Shown: in pieces, positions 1 to 10,557 of the stretch
Layout: each line of letters opens with the position of its first letter
Numbering within the stretch: the stretch's first letter is position 1
Assembly: GCA_021464525.1 (NCBI GenBank)
Contig: JADRCO010000855.1
Location: forward strand, 1 to 25,434
Direction of reading: 5' to 3'
Source: Rhizophagus sp. LPA8_4_AMF
Taxonomy: Eukaryota > Glomeromycota > Glomeromycetes > Glomerales > Glomeraceae
Length of the DNA: 25,434 bases
Program-made: the position numbers and the translations under genes
The notes under the pieces: model-generated
The model's input: only the letters and a program-made list of their open reading frames with translations
What the model was told of the DNA's origin: nothing
The model's database searches: none

Positions 1-82
1 TTTTTTGGTGCGATTTTCGATTAATCGATTCTGATTCGATTTTCGATTAATTCGATTTTGGGGGAATCGATTCCAATCCCTA
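1..82. mobile_element. Probable terminal end of a DNA transposon (rest outside window)
   Basis: The first 82 bases are dense in short CGATT / AATCGA words in both orientations and stop abruptly at the sequence ATTCCAATCCCTAG. Read on the minus strand the edge begins CTAGGGATTGGAATCGATTC. A compact edge followed by clustered inverted words is typical of DNA-transposon terminal and subterminal regions, hAT-like in style. The other end and any target duplication are not in the window, so family and boundary are inference. Confidence 0.4.
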
Positions 83-1938
83 GTTTGAAAAGGTTGTATA
101 TGCAGCGAAAAGTTTTATTTGAAAAAAAACGATTTTTTCGAAGTCACGTGATCGAACACGGCTTTAGACGACCCCCGATTTAGGCAAAAAATTTCAATTT
201 CTTTTGAAAATTGCTTTCGAAAATTTTACGGGTCTCTGACATGTTAATTAATGTATAGTTGCGACCAATTTTTTGAAGATTAAATGTGCGCACGTGCACA
301 AATGATTTTTTTTTCACATTTTTATACACTGGTTCTACTGTACAGTAGTTACACAAAATATTAGCTGATTGTAGAATCCCTTTGAAAGTGAATTGTAGAT
401 CCAAGATGTACGCAATTTTTTACGAGTATGAAAATTTTGTGAATAAATAAATATTCTTAATATTTCTCAACTGGCATATACTGAATTCTATGAGTTCCCA
501 TAGGTCGGACTTTAATTTTGAACGTTAAGATTAACTTAATCGTCCTTTTTTGCAGCGTTAGTTCCAAGATTCCAAAAATAATACTCATTCAATTTTTAAC
601 CTCAAATTTTTTCATATAATAGGATTTATTGAATATTTGAATTCTAATTTGTTTCAATCGGTTTAACCAGTTTAACCTTTAAATATTATTAACAAAATTC
701 GTGAAAGACTTGACTAAAAAAAAATAAAATGACAATTTAAATAGGAAAAAAATTTTTTTCATTTTTTTTTTAAAAAAAGAAAGATGGTATATAATCGGAA
801 GAAAATGTCAAATAACCACCAGCATTAGCAGATATTAGCGGGCGGAGTTTCATGACATTTTTAATTCTGCCCAAAATTCTACTCTAATTCTAGTAAAGTG
901 CCAATTACCAGCAGTGATATTTAGTAATACTAAAATCGGAAGATTTTTTTTAAAAAAAAGTAATGAAAGCCCCGAACTTTCATTGAAAAACAAGATAATT
1001 TACAAGTTTTCGAATCTTATTTTTAAAAATTCTCAATTTTTCACTTCACTAAAAACATTCTCACAAATGTAAAAAGATCGACTTCGACATTGACAATAAA
1101 ATAAAGCATTAAAACCTTTAATTATAAAGGAAAAATAAGAAATTAAAAATTAAAGGGCAATTTAATAACCGATATAATTAACAGATTACCTAGTTAGTGT
1201 CTCTTTGTTCAATTATTGATATAATTTTGGATCCCACTCTATCTACCCATATGCTTTTATTACTATAAAGGCTATAATAAATCAAATTATTTATTCATAA
1301 AATTATTTAATTCATATTCAATTTCTGTAAATAAAATAACTCATTAATATAAATTCATATTTTTTAATTTAAAAAACATTTTTGTATACGTACATTACTT
1401 ATCTAGTAATCACAAATTTTACTTGAGGTCATAATTCTGATCCATTAATTTTTTACGTTTTTAAACTTGAATTCCGATTTATCAATTTCATAAATCTCAT
1501 CTACATGTCCATTGCTCAGCATCTTGTGAGATTACTCGCCGGCTAAGAAGGATAATAATTAAACATTATTGTTTAAAAAAAAAAAAAATTCAATAGAAGT
1601 AACGAAATACCAATTTCTTTAACTTACAAGTTACATGATTGTATAGTTATGTAGGGGGAATAAAACAACTCACCCCGCAAAAATCTTAATATATTTTCGA
1701 TCCTTTATCCCTTCTGTTGTTTAAATAGGTTTGTCGATTGGTTTAATGACAATGATTAGATAACAAAGGCTGTTTTAAGAAAATATCGTTAGTGTAGCAA
1801 ATGAATGATATACTGCAAAGAGAAAAAAATAACTTACCACTCTAATATTAATTTAGAATTAAAGCCAATAAGGCGGTCATTGTTCATTAATAAAGTTGTT
1901 GAAGTAGTAACGATCAGCAACGACTGGTAATCCTTATC
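83..1938. other. AT-rich stretch without a recognisable gene
   Basis: No convincing open frame or domain on either strand; the 74-codon frame at 180-404 (minus) has no recognisable similarity. The only suggestive item is a short match near 694-713 to the N-terminal coding region of the MACPF-like gene, listed separately. Confidence 0.5.
667..714 (+). pseudogene. Possible relic of the MACPF-like gene's N-terminal domain
   Basis: Bases 694-713 match 7594-7613, inside the MACPF-like gene, at 19 of 20 positions. The translated relic reads INKIRERLD then a stop, against LSKIRKRLE in the intact gene; bases upstream (TTTAACCTTTAAAT) also resemble the gene (TTTAAACCTTAAAT). This is what a paralogue fragment would look like. 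The match is short and AT-rich, so coincidence is possible. Confidence 0.3.
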
Positions 1939-1984
1939 CTACAGCTCTGAGAAATCATTTTCTATAAGTTGTTCTTCGTATAAT

Positions 1985-2052
1985 TTATCATCATCATAAT
2001 AATCATCATTATCACCATCATCATCATCGTCATCATCAGCATCATCATCATA
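1985..2052 (-). repeat. Trinucleotide (ATC)n tract coding for poly-Asp on the minus strand
   Basis: Imperfect ATC repeats on the plus strand read as GAT codons on the minus strand, giving the Asp-rich tail of the last exon of the decayed gene. The frame stays open to the TAG at 1939-1941, which argues for an acidic protein tail rather than a neutral microsatellite. Confidence 0.6.
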
Positions 2053-2494
2053 TAACTTTCTCCGTCACGTATATTCCTATAATTATTACATAACCTACTT
2101 GATTACCAAATGATGTTATCTCAATATTTAAATATTTCTATTATTTCTAGAATTATACTTAATTGCAATATTTGAATAAGAACATAATATAATGGAATGT
2201 AATAACTCACGATCAAATGTTGAAAGTCTGGAACTTTGAATTTCATATCAATTGAATTAATCATCGTACAGATTATTACACCACTCCATCCATTCTTCTT
2301 TATTATAATACTGCAGATTTTCTTTAATAGAAGAGATTATTAAGTTAAACATAAAATCAAATTAAATACATTTAGAATGACAATAGACGTTACAACAAAT
2401 AATTTTAATCATAATAAAATGTCAGTTTATTTTTGATAATTTCTCTTGTAAAAAAATTTCTTAAAGAAATTGAAAAATGATTAATTTACAAGAG

Positions 2495-2545
2495 GATTAG
2501 GGTGGAGAATTAGGGAAGGGAATTAGGGTCAGAGGATTAGCGTAA
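2495..2545 (+). repeat. Short 13-14 bp tandem repeat containing TTAGGG
   Basis: Four imperfect units of the form GAATTAGGG plus 4-5 bases; TTAGGG occurs at 2497-2502, 2510-2515 and 2523-2528, then a degenerate TTAGCG. The period is 13-14, not 6, so this is a minisatellite and not a true telomere array. Confidence 0.55.
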
Positions 2546-3799
2546 AGAGTATGAGGATTATAGATACAGTATCATCACACTCTCAGAAACGTTGAAGGTA
2601 TTCAATCATGACTAATTCTTGGTAATCTCCAAGGCGGTTGATCAGTTTTAAAGGTATTAGCCTCAACGCTTTAATACTAATCATTAACAAAATTCTTAAT
2701 ATTATAAACATGAATTCAAAATAAAAAATTTCTTTTTAACTTACGTAAAATCTCACAATTTGCGTAATTAAGTGTTGGACCGATATGGTCACATCTTTTA
2801 AATGATAAATTGTCACTCGTCATTCTATGCCAAAATTGTAAATGCCTAAACTCAAGTATGAATAGCTTTGGATGTCGCAAATTCTTCGTGTTAAATAAAA
2901 TGTATCAAGGAGAATGATACATTAAAATAGGATTTTATGCATTGGACTCACTTTCCAATTATTTTAGCGAGAATAAATCTATTATTTAATTGTGACAAGT
3001 CTTTGGTTTAACGTTGCCCGCAAAAATTGAGCTACTGAAAATAGAATTACTGCAATTTGTAAATGTTTAAAAAAAAAATGGTTTGAGTAATTAATAAAAA
3101 TAAATATTCTGCATTCACATTTCCTACTGTACCTACCTCAACAAAAGGGTTTTCTTGCCATGTACGTTAAATGACGGTATGACGTTCTATAAATTATTTA
3201 TCAGGACATTTTATTAAATTAGAAGAAAATTTTTAGAAGTAAAATGCGAGTTTCACAAATTATAAATAGCGAAATTTATTGTCACGTGGGATTAAGACTG
3301 ACAATTATTTGTTTCACAAGATTTATAATTTTCGACATAAAAAATCGAAATATTTTTATTAGCCTGGAAATGAATAGTATATATAAACTTTGGTCGCTTT
3401 ATAGAAAGTTGTGATTGGAACACTGTTAACATTATTAAAGTTAATTACATTATAAAGAAATTTCGACTCAGCCTTGACTGACGAGTTAATAATAGATATA
3501 CAATATCGCGAGACTTAATTGTAAAATAGTTTGTGAGGAAAGTATCAATTTTTTGTGGCTTTGTGCCAGCGTACTCTATAGCTAATCAAGCAATCGAGTG
3601 ATGAGAAGGTTTTGTTGAGTATAAAAACTGATGAACAGCACTGCATGTGCATGGGCATAGAAACGTCAATCGGAATAAGCGTCCGAGACATTTTGTGAAT
3701 TTCCTTCCTATCTAATATTTCAAAAGTGCATACCTCTAAATTGTCTAATGTCCATGCAGATGGAAATGATAGAAAATAATTTATAAAGTCCACTTTTTT

Positions 3800-4625
3800 G
3801 TAAAAAAAAAAATATGTACAAGTATTTATTCATTGAATTTTTAAACGATTAAATTTTTTCATTAAATTTTATAATGGAACTTCTTATTTTTTCATTCTCA
3901 ATTGAATAATTATCTAATTTAGTTTTTTAAATGTTTCGTTAAATAAGTGAATTAATTGTTTAAATAACATTACATACAATGTGTTCTGCACTCCTGCATT
4001 AACAGAAATACCAGCATATTAAGCCGTAGATACCAACTACCAAATCATTTCTTATATTCCAGTCATTTGTGTGATCATTGTAATTTTCTTTTAATGAATA
4101 ATACAAATAATAGATGAATAATATAAATTATAATATTAATAGTACTCCTCTAATTTCACCTAGAAAAAATAGAAAAAAACCTACAAAAAAACTGTATTTT
4201 CGAAGTTTAAAATAAAAAAAAAAACTAATGATCAGTTTATGTCAATATCAGTTTTAGAAGCCCCAATTAAACTATTTTAACACGTCTGAATAATGAAAAC
4301 ATTGTTGCGCGTAACAAATTTCCTCTCATTAACATCCTAAGAATCAACAAAACATTAAGGTTAACCATGTGGCCAATATAATCTACTAATATTTTAATGC
4401 TTTATTCAAAGGAAAATATTAAAAGAAAAGCTGGTTTATTAAGGTTTTATAAATAGACGGCTAAAAATTTTTTTGAAGTTTCTCAAGATCGATTTCTAAG
4501 TATCTCCTTATTTATTAAGAAATAGAAAATCCTTTATGGATTTCACATACTGTATTAGGAAAAATTCCTTCAAAGCTTTGTCTTGATTATAAGGAAACGA
4601 GCGATTGTGTCAGGTTACTTCTAAG
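3800..4625. other. AT-rich stretch without a recognisable gene
   Basis: Frequent stops in all frames and many A/T runs; no splice-compatible coding fragments or repeats that I can support. Confidence 0.5.
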
Positions 4626-4761
4626 TGCATATCGGCGGATTTGTTTCACCACATGTCATTTGCTAATATAACAAATTTATTATAGAAATGGGAAAACCCA
4701 GTTCACTAATTAATTTACTATGTTCGGCTGACATGTGATGAAACAAATCCGTCGATATGTA
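4626..4761. mobile_element. 136-bp foldback / MITE-like element
   Basis: The arms 4626-4658 and 4729-4761 are inverted repeats of 33 bp with 30 matches. The core shared word is CGGATTTGTTTCA, and the arms end internally in CACATGTCA / TGACATGTG. The 70-bp spacer is AT-rich and non-coding. All three arm differences are transitions. Long, nearly identical arms around a short non-coding spacer are typical of MITEs. No clear target duplication is visible, so the exact outer limit is uncertain, and a hairpin RNA locus is an alternative. Confidence 0.65.
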
Positions 4762-5506
4762 AAATAATGAAAATTTTGATAATTAAAAAAAAAACTACAA
4801 ATATCCGGCCCCAATAGAAATAAATGACGAACTTTAATGCGCATAGAATCCAGTTAGGAGTTTTTGTAAATTTTTAAAAACTTTCTATATTAACATAAGA
4901 TTAATTTTATTCAACAATAATTTCTTTGTTTACGTGACGTTAAGGAATCTTGAGATTGACCATACAAAATTTTGTGTAACAAGTGTACAGTTAAATAACC
5001 TATTAGAAAAAACCGAATACGTTTAAAGATTATAAATCTTTAGCTCTTAAAATTAAAATTATAATCATGTGATAATATATTGTTTATTTTGAAAAATGGT
5101 TTACAAATACCATGCCATTTTTCATTGTTTAAAAAATCATTTCCTTTCGGAATACAAATTCCTATGGTCACATGAAACTGAAAAAAGCGCCTTCGTGTAT
5201 TGAAATTAAGCTCAAATCGGAAAGAGAATAAAGAAAATAATAATCGGCTGGTAATTATTTATGCTAACACACAGCATAATGATAATAAATAAAATATAAC
5301 AATATTATTATACTCAGGAGTACAAAAAAGCAATAAATGACAAATTTCGTTCTTTAATCTAAGAAATTTCAACCTACTTGAACTTTTTTGAATAATAGAT
5401 TGTTCGATTACACATATGTCTACCAGTTGAAGTCATCTTGTCCTATTGTCTTTTCAAGGTCATTTTCATCTCAAAATACCTCACCTATTTCATCAGCATA
5501 TTTTTC

Positions 5507-5612
5507 CATATATATATGTATAAATATGTATGTATGTATTTATGTATGTATATATATGTACATTATATATGTATTGTATATATATTTATGTATGTATGTA
5601 TATATATATATA
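5507..5612. repeat. TA / TATG microsatellite
   Basis: Alternating TATA and TATGTATG units. Two overlapping plus-strand open frames through this stretch are by-products of the stop-free repeat and are not genes. Confidence 0.85.
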
Positions 5613-5746
5613 AACCTTTACTTCTCCATATTAGGGGAAGATTTTTGATCTGAAGAGATTAGGTTTTCCTAATTTCAATGTATTTTTCTGTTTATTATGT
5701 AACTTGTTATCTTCTGCATTTACAGTTAATAAAAATAAGTTTATCA

Positions 5747-5815
5747 AATATATATATATATATGTATATATGTATATATATGTACGTGTGTATATTTATG
5801 TGTATATATATATAA
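5747..5815. repeat. Second TA / TATG microsatellite
   Basis: Same composition as the tract about 140 bp upstream: runs of TA interrupted by TGTATA and a TACGTGTGTA segment. Confidence 0.85.
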
Positions 5816-6057
5816 CTGTATGCGTCTTGTTATTATGAAATAATAGATTATTGATAATTTCGATTATAAAATAAATGTGCAAATGAATGTATCATTTAAT
5901 CCATAATTCTTAATATAGGGATTAAAATTAATAACTTCAGTTAATAGACAAATTAAAAATCATATCTGCCGTAATTATGGCAAAGAATATTAATAATATG
6001 CACTTATGATACACTCATACACATGATCAAAGGATATGATTTTTGAGCAACCTTATT

Positions 6058-6076
6058 CCTAAACTTCGAGTTTAGG
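6058..6076. repeat. Perfect 8-bp stem hairpin
   Basis: CCTAAACT and AGTTTAGG are exact inverted repeats around a TCG loop; flanking TTATT / AATAA extends the pairing with one bulge. Not linked to any gene; function unknown. Confidence 0.5.
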
Positions 6077-6201
6077 ATAATAACCTAGACACCTACTAGA
6101 CTCTTTTTCAAACCATTATCACCAGTCACATAATTTACGCGTAACATTTATCTTTGTAAAATAATTTTTCGAGTACTTTACATATTAAAAAGAATAAAAT
6201 T

Positions 6202-6238
6202 ATTAATAAAAAAACGTTTTTCGCAAACGTTTTTTATT
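6202..6238. repeat. Imperfect hairpin around AAACG/CGTTT
   Basis: AATAAAAAAACG and CGTTTTTTATT pair across an 11-base loop (TTTTTCGCAAA); weaker complementarity continues outward for about 12 bp on each side. Could be a very small foldback element. Confidence 0.4.
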
Positions 6239-7452
6239 CCATTATTTAAGAATACAAAGATATTCTCCAATCTTATTACAAAGATTTTTAATTAGTAAGA
6301 TTGCAATATATAAATTATTCAAAGTACATTGAATGAAAGTTTATTTAATGAAATCCTAACTCCACAATCATTTATGCTAACTCGATGAACATTAAACTTA
6401 GACATTGTTTCGATCGTTTAGCTTGACCAAAGCCAATGAAATAAAGAAGAAATACCGAATATTTTTTTTTTTTGTCCTTTAAGATTCTTTTATACTTTAG
6501 GTTCTTTCGTACAATTTTAACATCTCATTTACATTACTCAACCGGAATAAATTTACATTGTTTAAATTTGTTGACACAAATTTTATTACTTTATTTGATT
6601 TTTTATTTTGCGAACAATTCTTATTTCCATAAAATATATGTAAAATTAACACCTCTTTATTTATCAAATAGTTTATTTTAATGCTATCACAAATTAAGAT
6701 ATAATGGACCAAAACTTAAATGATAGCTTTTTGAAGTTTTTTGAACCAACCTGCTATCAATTTAATGCACAAATAAATTTAACGTAAATAATAAATACTA
6801 ACTTCATCTGATGACAACCGTACTATCATGTAGCACGATTATACCTTTATTAACTAGTTTACCAATAACAAAAAAATTAAATACATTTTTTATGGTTACG
6901 TTACGTAAAAATCATTTTTAGCCACAAAAAAGGAATGTTTATTCCATAATTGCAATTAGTGATTTCATATAATAAAAAAGATCTACTGTGTATTTTCACC
7001 TACTATGTTAGGGTAAGATCTATACTTAAAAGAAATTTATTTATTTATTTATTTTATGTAATCTATACTTAAAAGAAATTAAATTTAAAGAAATTAAATT
7101 TACTGGATATGGTAAGATCATGAATATATAAAGTACGTAAGATCTACTACGAGGACCCATATGGTATGATCTACATCTCAGGTAAAAAAAATAAAAAGAG
7201 AAATTTTTCTGGTGATAAAAAAAAATTCAAATTTTTTTCTAAAAAATTTCTTTTAATATATATTTTAATAGTCTAAATCACTATAGAAATTTTGTAATTT
7301 AAAATATTTCTTTTTTAATTGATCGAAAATAATTTGTCGCAACCCAAAAATTCCATACAGACACAACACGCAAGATACATTTATTCTTTAAAACAAATAA
7401 ATAAACACATTATTACACGTGTTAATACTAAATAACAAATGTTTTGATCGAC

Positions 7453-9471
7453 ATGGATAATACTGCATGTCAAAATGAAATAATTAGTGTGGATTACATT
7501 AATGTACGAGATGATGTTAATATAACTGTTCAAATAGATGATATATCATCAAAACTTGTTTTGGTCAATTTAAACCTTAAATGTAAATTATCAAAAATTC
7601 GTAAAAGACTTGAACAAAATACTAAAGTCAAAATGAATGATACATTGTCATTTGCAAATATGATCAATAATAATAATGGAAGTTCATTGGCTGAAATAGC
7701 AAGAGAAGATGAGGAGGAGATAATTTTGGAAAATATTATAGACAAAAAGAGTAAAACTTTATATTTAAAATCAGAATCTGATTGGAGATTTTTCAAAGAC
7801 AAGTTTAAACTAGAATATGGATATTGTGTAACTTTAGAAAAAGCTAATAATAGAGCATTCACAATGGTGAATTGTGAAATGAATGAAATCGTTGATGGAT
7901 ATAAAAATAGTACTGTTCAAATTGATTTGGAAGAGGATAAGATTATAAAAAATGATTTTCTTTTAATTGCAGATATTGATATTCCAAATTTTGTAAAATT
8001 GGGAGTATCAATTGAAAATTCAATCATCAAAAATTCTAACGTCATAACCAGTTCAATTTATAATATTATTGAGTACAAAAAAATATTCTTGAAATTAAAA
8101 TTAGAACCAACTAAAGAGTTTATTGAAGCAGTGAAAGGTGTTGTAGATTCTAAAGATCCACGAAAATTTAAGGATGTCATAAATGATTTTGGCCAATTTA
8201 TCCCAAAAGAAGTTATTTTGGGTGGAAGAACTTATTTTATTGCAAGAAATAAGTCCGAAGAAAATTCTGGTGAATATGTTAAAAATATTGATTGTCAGGC
8301 TTCAAATATTAAAATTGAAAAAAATTCTTCAAAAATTCTAAATAAAAGTAATTCTTCTAAATATCAAAGTTTTAACTTATTTGGAGGAAAAGAAGTTTGT
8401 TCTGAAAATTTTAATGAAGCAGATTGGGTCGAGTCTTTAAGAGATTTTAGAAACTGGAGTTGTATAAAATTTAAAGATCCAGTTAATGTTTTTCAACTTT
8501 TATCCGAAGAGTTACGCAAACAAATTTTATTATTAGTTGGAAAAAAAATTCTTTATACGAATACTGAAGATTATACTTATTATTTATTTGAGCCTGGAAT
8601 GCATCATACTTTTAAATTAAATATACCAGAAAATATTTTAGAAATTCTTCAACATAAAGATGCTGATTGTAGCATTTTTGCAACAGCTATTGATAAAAAA
8701 GAAAGAGATATTTTTAATTGTCAAGTTATTTGGTCACCAAATGAAGATCCAAAACTTATAATTCATTGTATTCAAAAAAAATTTAGAAAACGCAAATGTA
8801 AATTGAAGATCAGGTGGATGATCATTGGTTATGACATTAATTTTGATTTTAATCATTCGGATCTTAGCGTTAAATTGAAAATCTTAAAAAATGATTTTAA
8901 TTCATCAAGTTTTCAAGAAATAACTAAAACATTAGATTTGAAATATGATTCATCAGCTCTTTATTTTGGAATTCCTATATTAAATAATTTGGATTCTTCA
9001 AATAATTCTCTTATCATTGGACATCATTTTTTTAATGATGAAAATGAAATAATTGGATCATATATATTTTCTTATTGTTTGAAAAAGAATCATTTTGTTA
9101 ATTTACCTAATTTTACATTTTATACACTTATTATCTCAAACTATCCTAATTCTGATAATTATGGAATCTCACCCTTCCAACATACTAGTAAGATAAGAAA
9201 ACTACTTAATTCTTTTAAGTTTAATTCTTTAAAGTCAAACCCAAAATTTATTAGTTTATATTCTACAAAAAACAAATATGGGCCAATTCTTTTAAAACAA
9301 AAGGCTAGCAAAATTAAAATTAAATATATTAATGTCAATTGTGATCAAGAAGATTGCATTTGTAAAAACAAAAGATTTAAGAAATTTGAAGACAATTTGA
9401 AATATGCATTCTTGAATCCAAAGGATTCAAATCAAGATAAATTAAAATTTAATATTTTATGTAATAATTAA
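7453..9471 (+). CDS. MACPF-like domain protein, intronless, 672 aa
   Basis: Likely a member of the large MACPF-like family of Glomeromycotina. The open frame extends back to 7444, but the first ATG is at 7453. Residues about 20-110 form a segment resembling the ubiquitin-like/beta-grasp N-termini common in these fungi (hydrophobic strands, KLSKIRKRLE, then AREDEEE). Residues about 110-265 hold the MACPF-like part, with the family-style signature DFGQFIPKEVILGGR near 245-259. Residues about 330-600 form a second, mostly beta region (EADW near 325, NWSCIKFKDP near 335, IIGYDINFDF near 470, ISNYPNSDNYG near 560) that I cannot assign to a named fold. The tail is Lys/Cys-rich. No signal peptide or membrane helix is visible. 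MACPF proteins can form membrane pores, but the cytosolic-looking N-terminus and lack of known partners leave the role open. No introns, frameshifts or stops. The family call rests on the GG signature and overall style, not on a search. Confidence 0.8.
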   Translation: MDNTACQNEIISVDYINVRDDVNITVQIDDISSKLVLVNLNLKCKLSKIRKRLEQNTKVKMNDTLSFANMINNNNGSSLAEIAREDEEEIILENIIDKKSKTLYLKSESDWRFFKDKFKLEYGYCVTLEKANNRAFTMVNCEMNEIVDGYKNSTVQIDLEEDKIIKNDFLLIADIDIPNFVKLGVSIENSIIKNSNVITSSIYNIIEYKKIFLKLKLEPTKEFIEAVKGVVDSKDPRKFKDVINDFGQFIPKEVILGGRTYFIARNKSEENSGEYVKNIDCQASNIKIEKNSSKILNKSNSSKYQSFNLFGGKEVCSENFNEADWVESLRDFRNWSCIKFKDPVNVFQLLSEELRKQILLLVGKKILYTNTEDYTYYLFEPGMHHTFKLNIPENILEILQHKDADCSIFATAIDKKERDIFNCQVIWSPNEDPKLIIHCIQKKFRKRKCKLKIRWMIIGYDINFDFNHSDLSVKLKILKNDFNSSSFQEITKTLDLKYDSSALYFGIPILNNLDSSNNSLIIGHHFFNDENEIIGSYIFSYCLKKNHFVNLPNFTFYTLIISNYPNSDNYGISPFQHTSKIRKLLNSFKFNSLKSNPKFISLYSTKNKYGPILLKQKASKIKIKYINVNCDQEDCICKNKRFKKFEDNLKYAFLNPKDSNQDKLKFNILCNN

Positions 9472-10557
9472 GTGGGGAATATATTACCAATTTAAAGAAA
9501 AAAAATAAGATGTTTGATGAAACTGTAATCGTTATATTAATATAGTATATAAATAAGAAATTGTAAGATTCTTGTCTATATTATTAAGAAATAAAAATTG
9601 GTTAAAAATCTTTTCCAATATTTACTGTAAATACGGTCTGGTTAATTTCAGTTATTACTTCACCGACAATCACTTCATTTCAAACGGTAGTTCATTTTGC
9701 CTATTTTATAGAATTTTTTCCTTTTTTTACTCAACTAAAAATAATAAAAATGATATGCGATAATAATAAAATTTCCGTATAATGAAATAACTTTATTCAA
9801 CACCTGATATGATCTGCTGAGTTACGTCACCAATATAGAGTTTTGTACTCTCGTCAAAGATCCGGGCAGTTGACAGAATGCATACAAATTTCCGTAGGTG
9901 ACTAGCCAATTAGGACTTACGTCTTACGTCATTGATTTTATCTTTGCACTAGCGTCTTCCGTTTATTGCAGTACAAAATCCTACGTTAAAATTGATAACA
10001 ATCATAATATATATGCGATCGCACAATTTCTACATACTATATTTGTTAGTTATATTCATCTCATACATACAGTATATATATTTCACCTTTACTTATTATT
10101 ATCATTGTGTAACAAAACATGTCAAAACCGAATAAATCTACTCGATCACGAACACCCTTCGCCATTAACGTGTGCACTTGAAAAGTCACATTATACACAA
10201 CACTTTATTTTTGCATATTTAATAATCCCATTACATGATATTCAGAGATACGCTTCACGTATCATGTAAATACAAATATTTAGTATATGAGCTTTATTAC
10301 AAAGAAAAGAATTATTCGTATCCTTATTCCTCCTTTTCACGTACGGACACATTCGTCAGGTGAGTTTGAGTATAGAGATGGTTTTTATATCCCTTTGAAG
10401 TTATGTATTGGTTGAAAGTGCGTATTTTGTCCAGGAGTATCAGAGGTGGACTTGACTTGCTATCCGTACTTTTTTTTTGATCAATCGGGACAATCACGCA
10501 ATCATCCGTATTACCGTATATGAGTCCGAATCTTGACCTTTATCATTGGGAAAGTTT
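9472..10557. other. Intergenic stretch, possible CRE-like sites
   Basis: No supported gene; the plus-strand frame at 9898-10269 starts at GTG and shows no conserved feature. TTACGTCA occurs at 9822-9829 and 9924-9931, with CCAAT at 9906-9910. These resemble bZIP/CCAAT promoter elements, but no plus-strand gene downstream is evident, so they remain unassigned. Confidence 0.35.

Larger units (their letters stand above)
1939..3793 (-). pseudogene. Decayed multi-exon gene, function unknown
   Basis: Seven protein-like fragments lie in order on the minus strand: 3545-3792 (preceded by a pyrimidine tract and AG), 3359-3514, 3137-3186 (ending at donor GTAGGT), 2745-2904 (52 codons, contains LEFRHLQFWHRM, ends at donor GTAAGT), 2583-2688 (contains LINRLGDYQELV), 2257-2362 (contains YYNKEEWMEWCNNLY) and 2211-2264 plus 1939-2076. 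The last pair splices in phase (GTGAGT...TTATAG) and ends in an Asp-rich tail followed by SEL and a stop. Decay is visible: TGA at 2065-2067 inside the last exon, TGA at 2583-2585, and an apparent frame change between the 2257-2362 fragment and the next exon. I do not recognise the family. The 3545 fragment has no ATG and probably continues an exon series further upstream. Treating all pieces as one gene is inference. Confidence 0.4.
4762..7452. other. Gene-free AT-rich interval upstream of the MACPF-like gene
   Basis: Apart from the microsatellites and hairpins listed separately there is no supported gene. A direct repeat of ATCTATACTTAAAAGAAATT occurs around 7017-7037 and 7060-7080, with several TAAGATCT-like words between 6975 and 7175. 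The last about 100 bp (AAATAAATAAACACATTATT and similar) probably serve as 5' leader and promoter of the downstream gene. Confidence 0.5.

Noticed and set aside
5388-5653. Two overlapping plus-strand open frames of 71-86 codons
   Set aside because: They run through TA/TATG microsatellite; Tyr/Ile/Met-rich repeats arise from the stop-poor repeat, with no conserved feature.
7444-7452. Upstream start of the MACPF-like frame at 7444
   Set aside because: The codon at 7444 is TTG; the first ATG is at 7453, so the shorter form was chosen.
7530-7862. 110-codon minus-strand frame inside the MACPF-like gene
   Set aside because: Antisense shadow of a well-supported coding region.
9898-10269. 123-codon plus-strand frame
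   Set aside because: Begins with GTG, no domain, composition like surrounding non-coding DNA.
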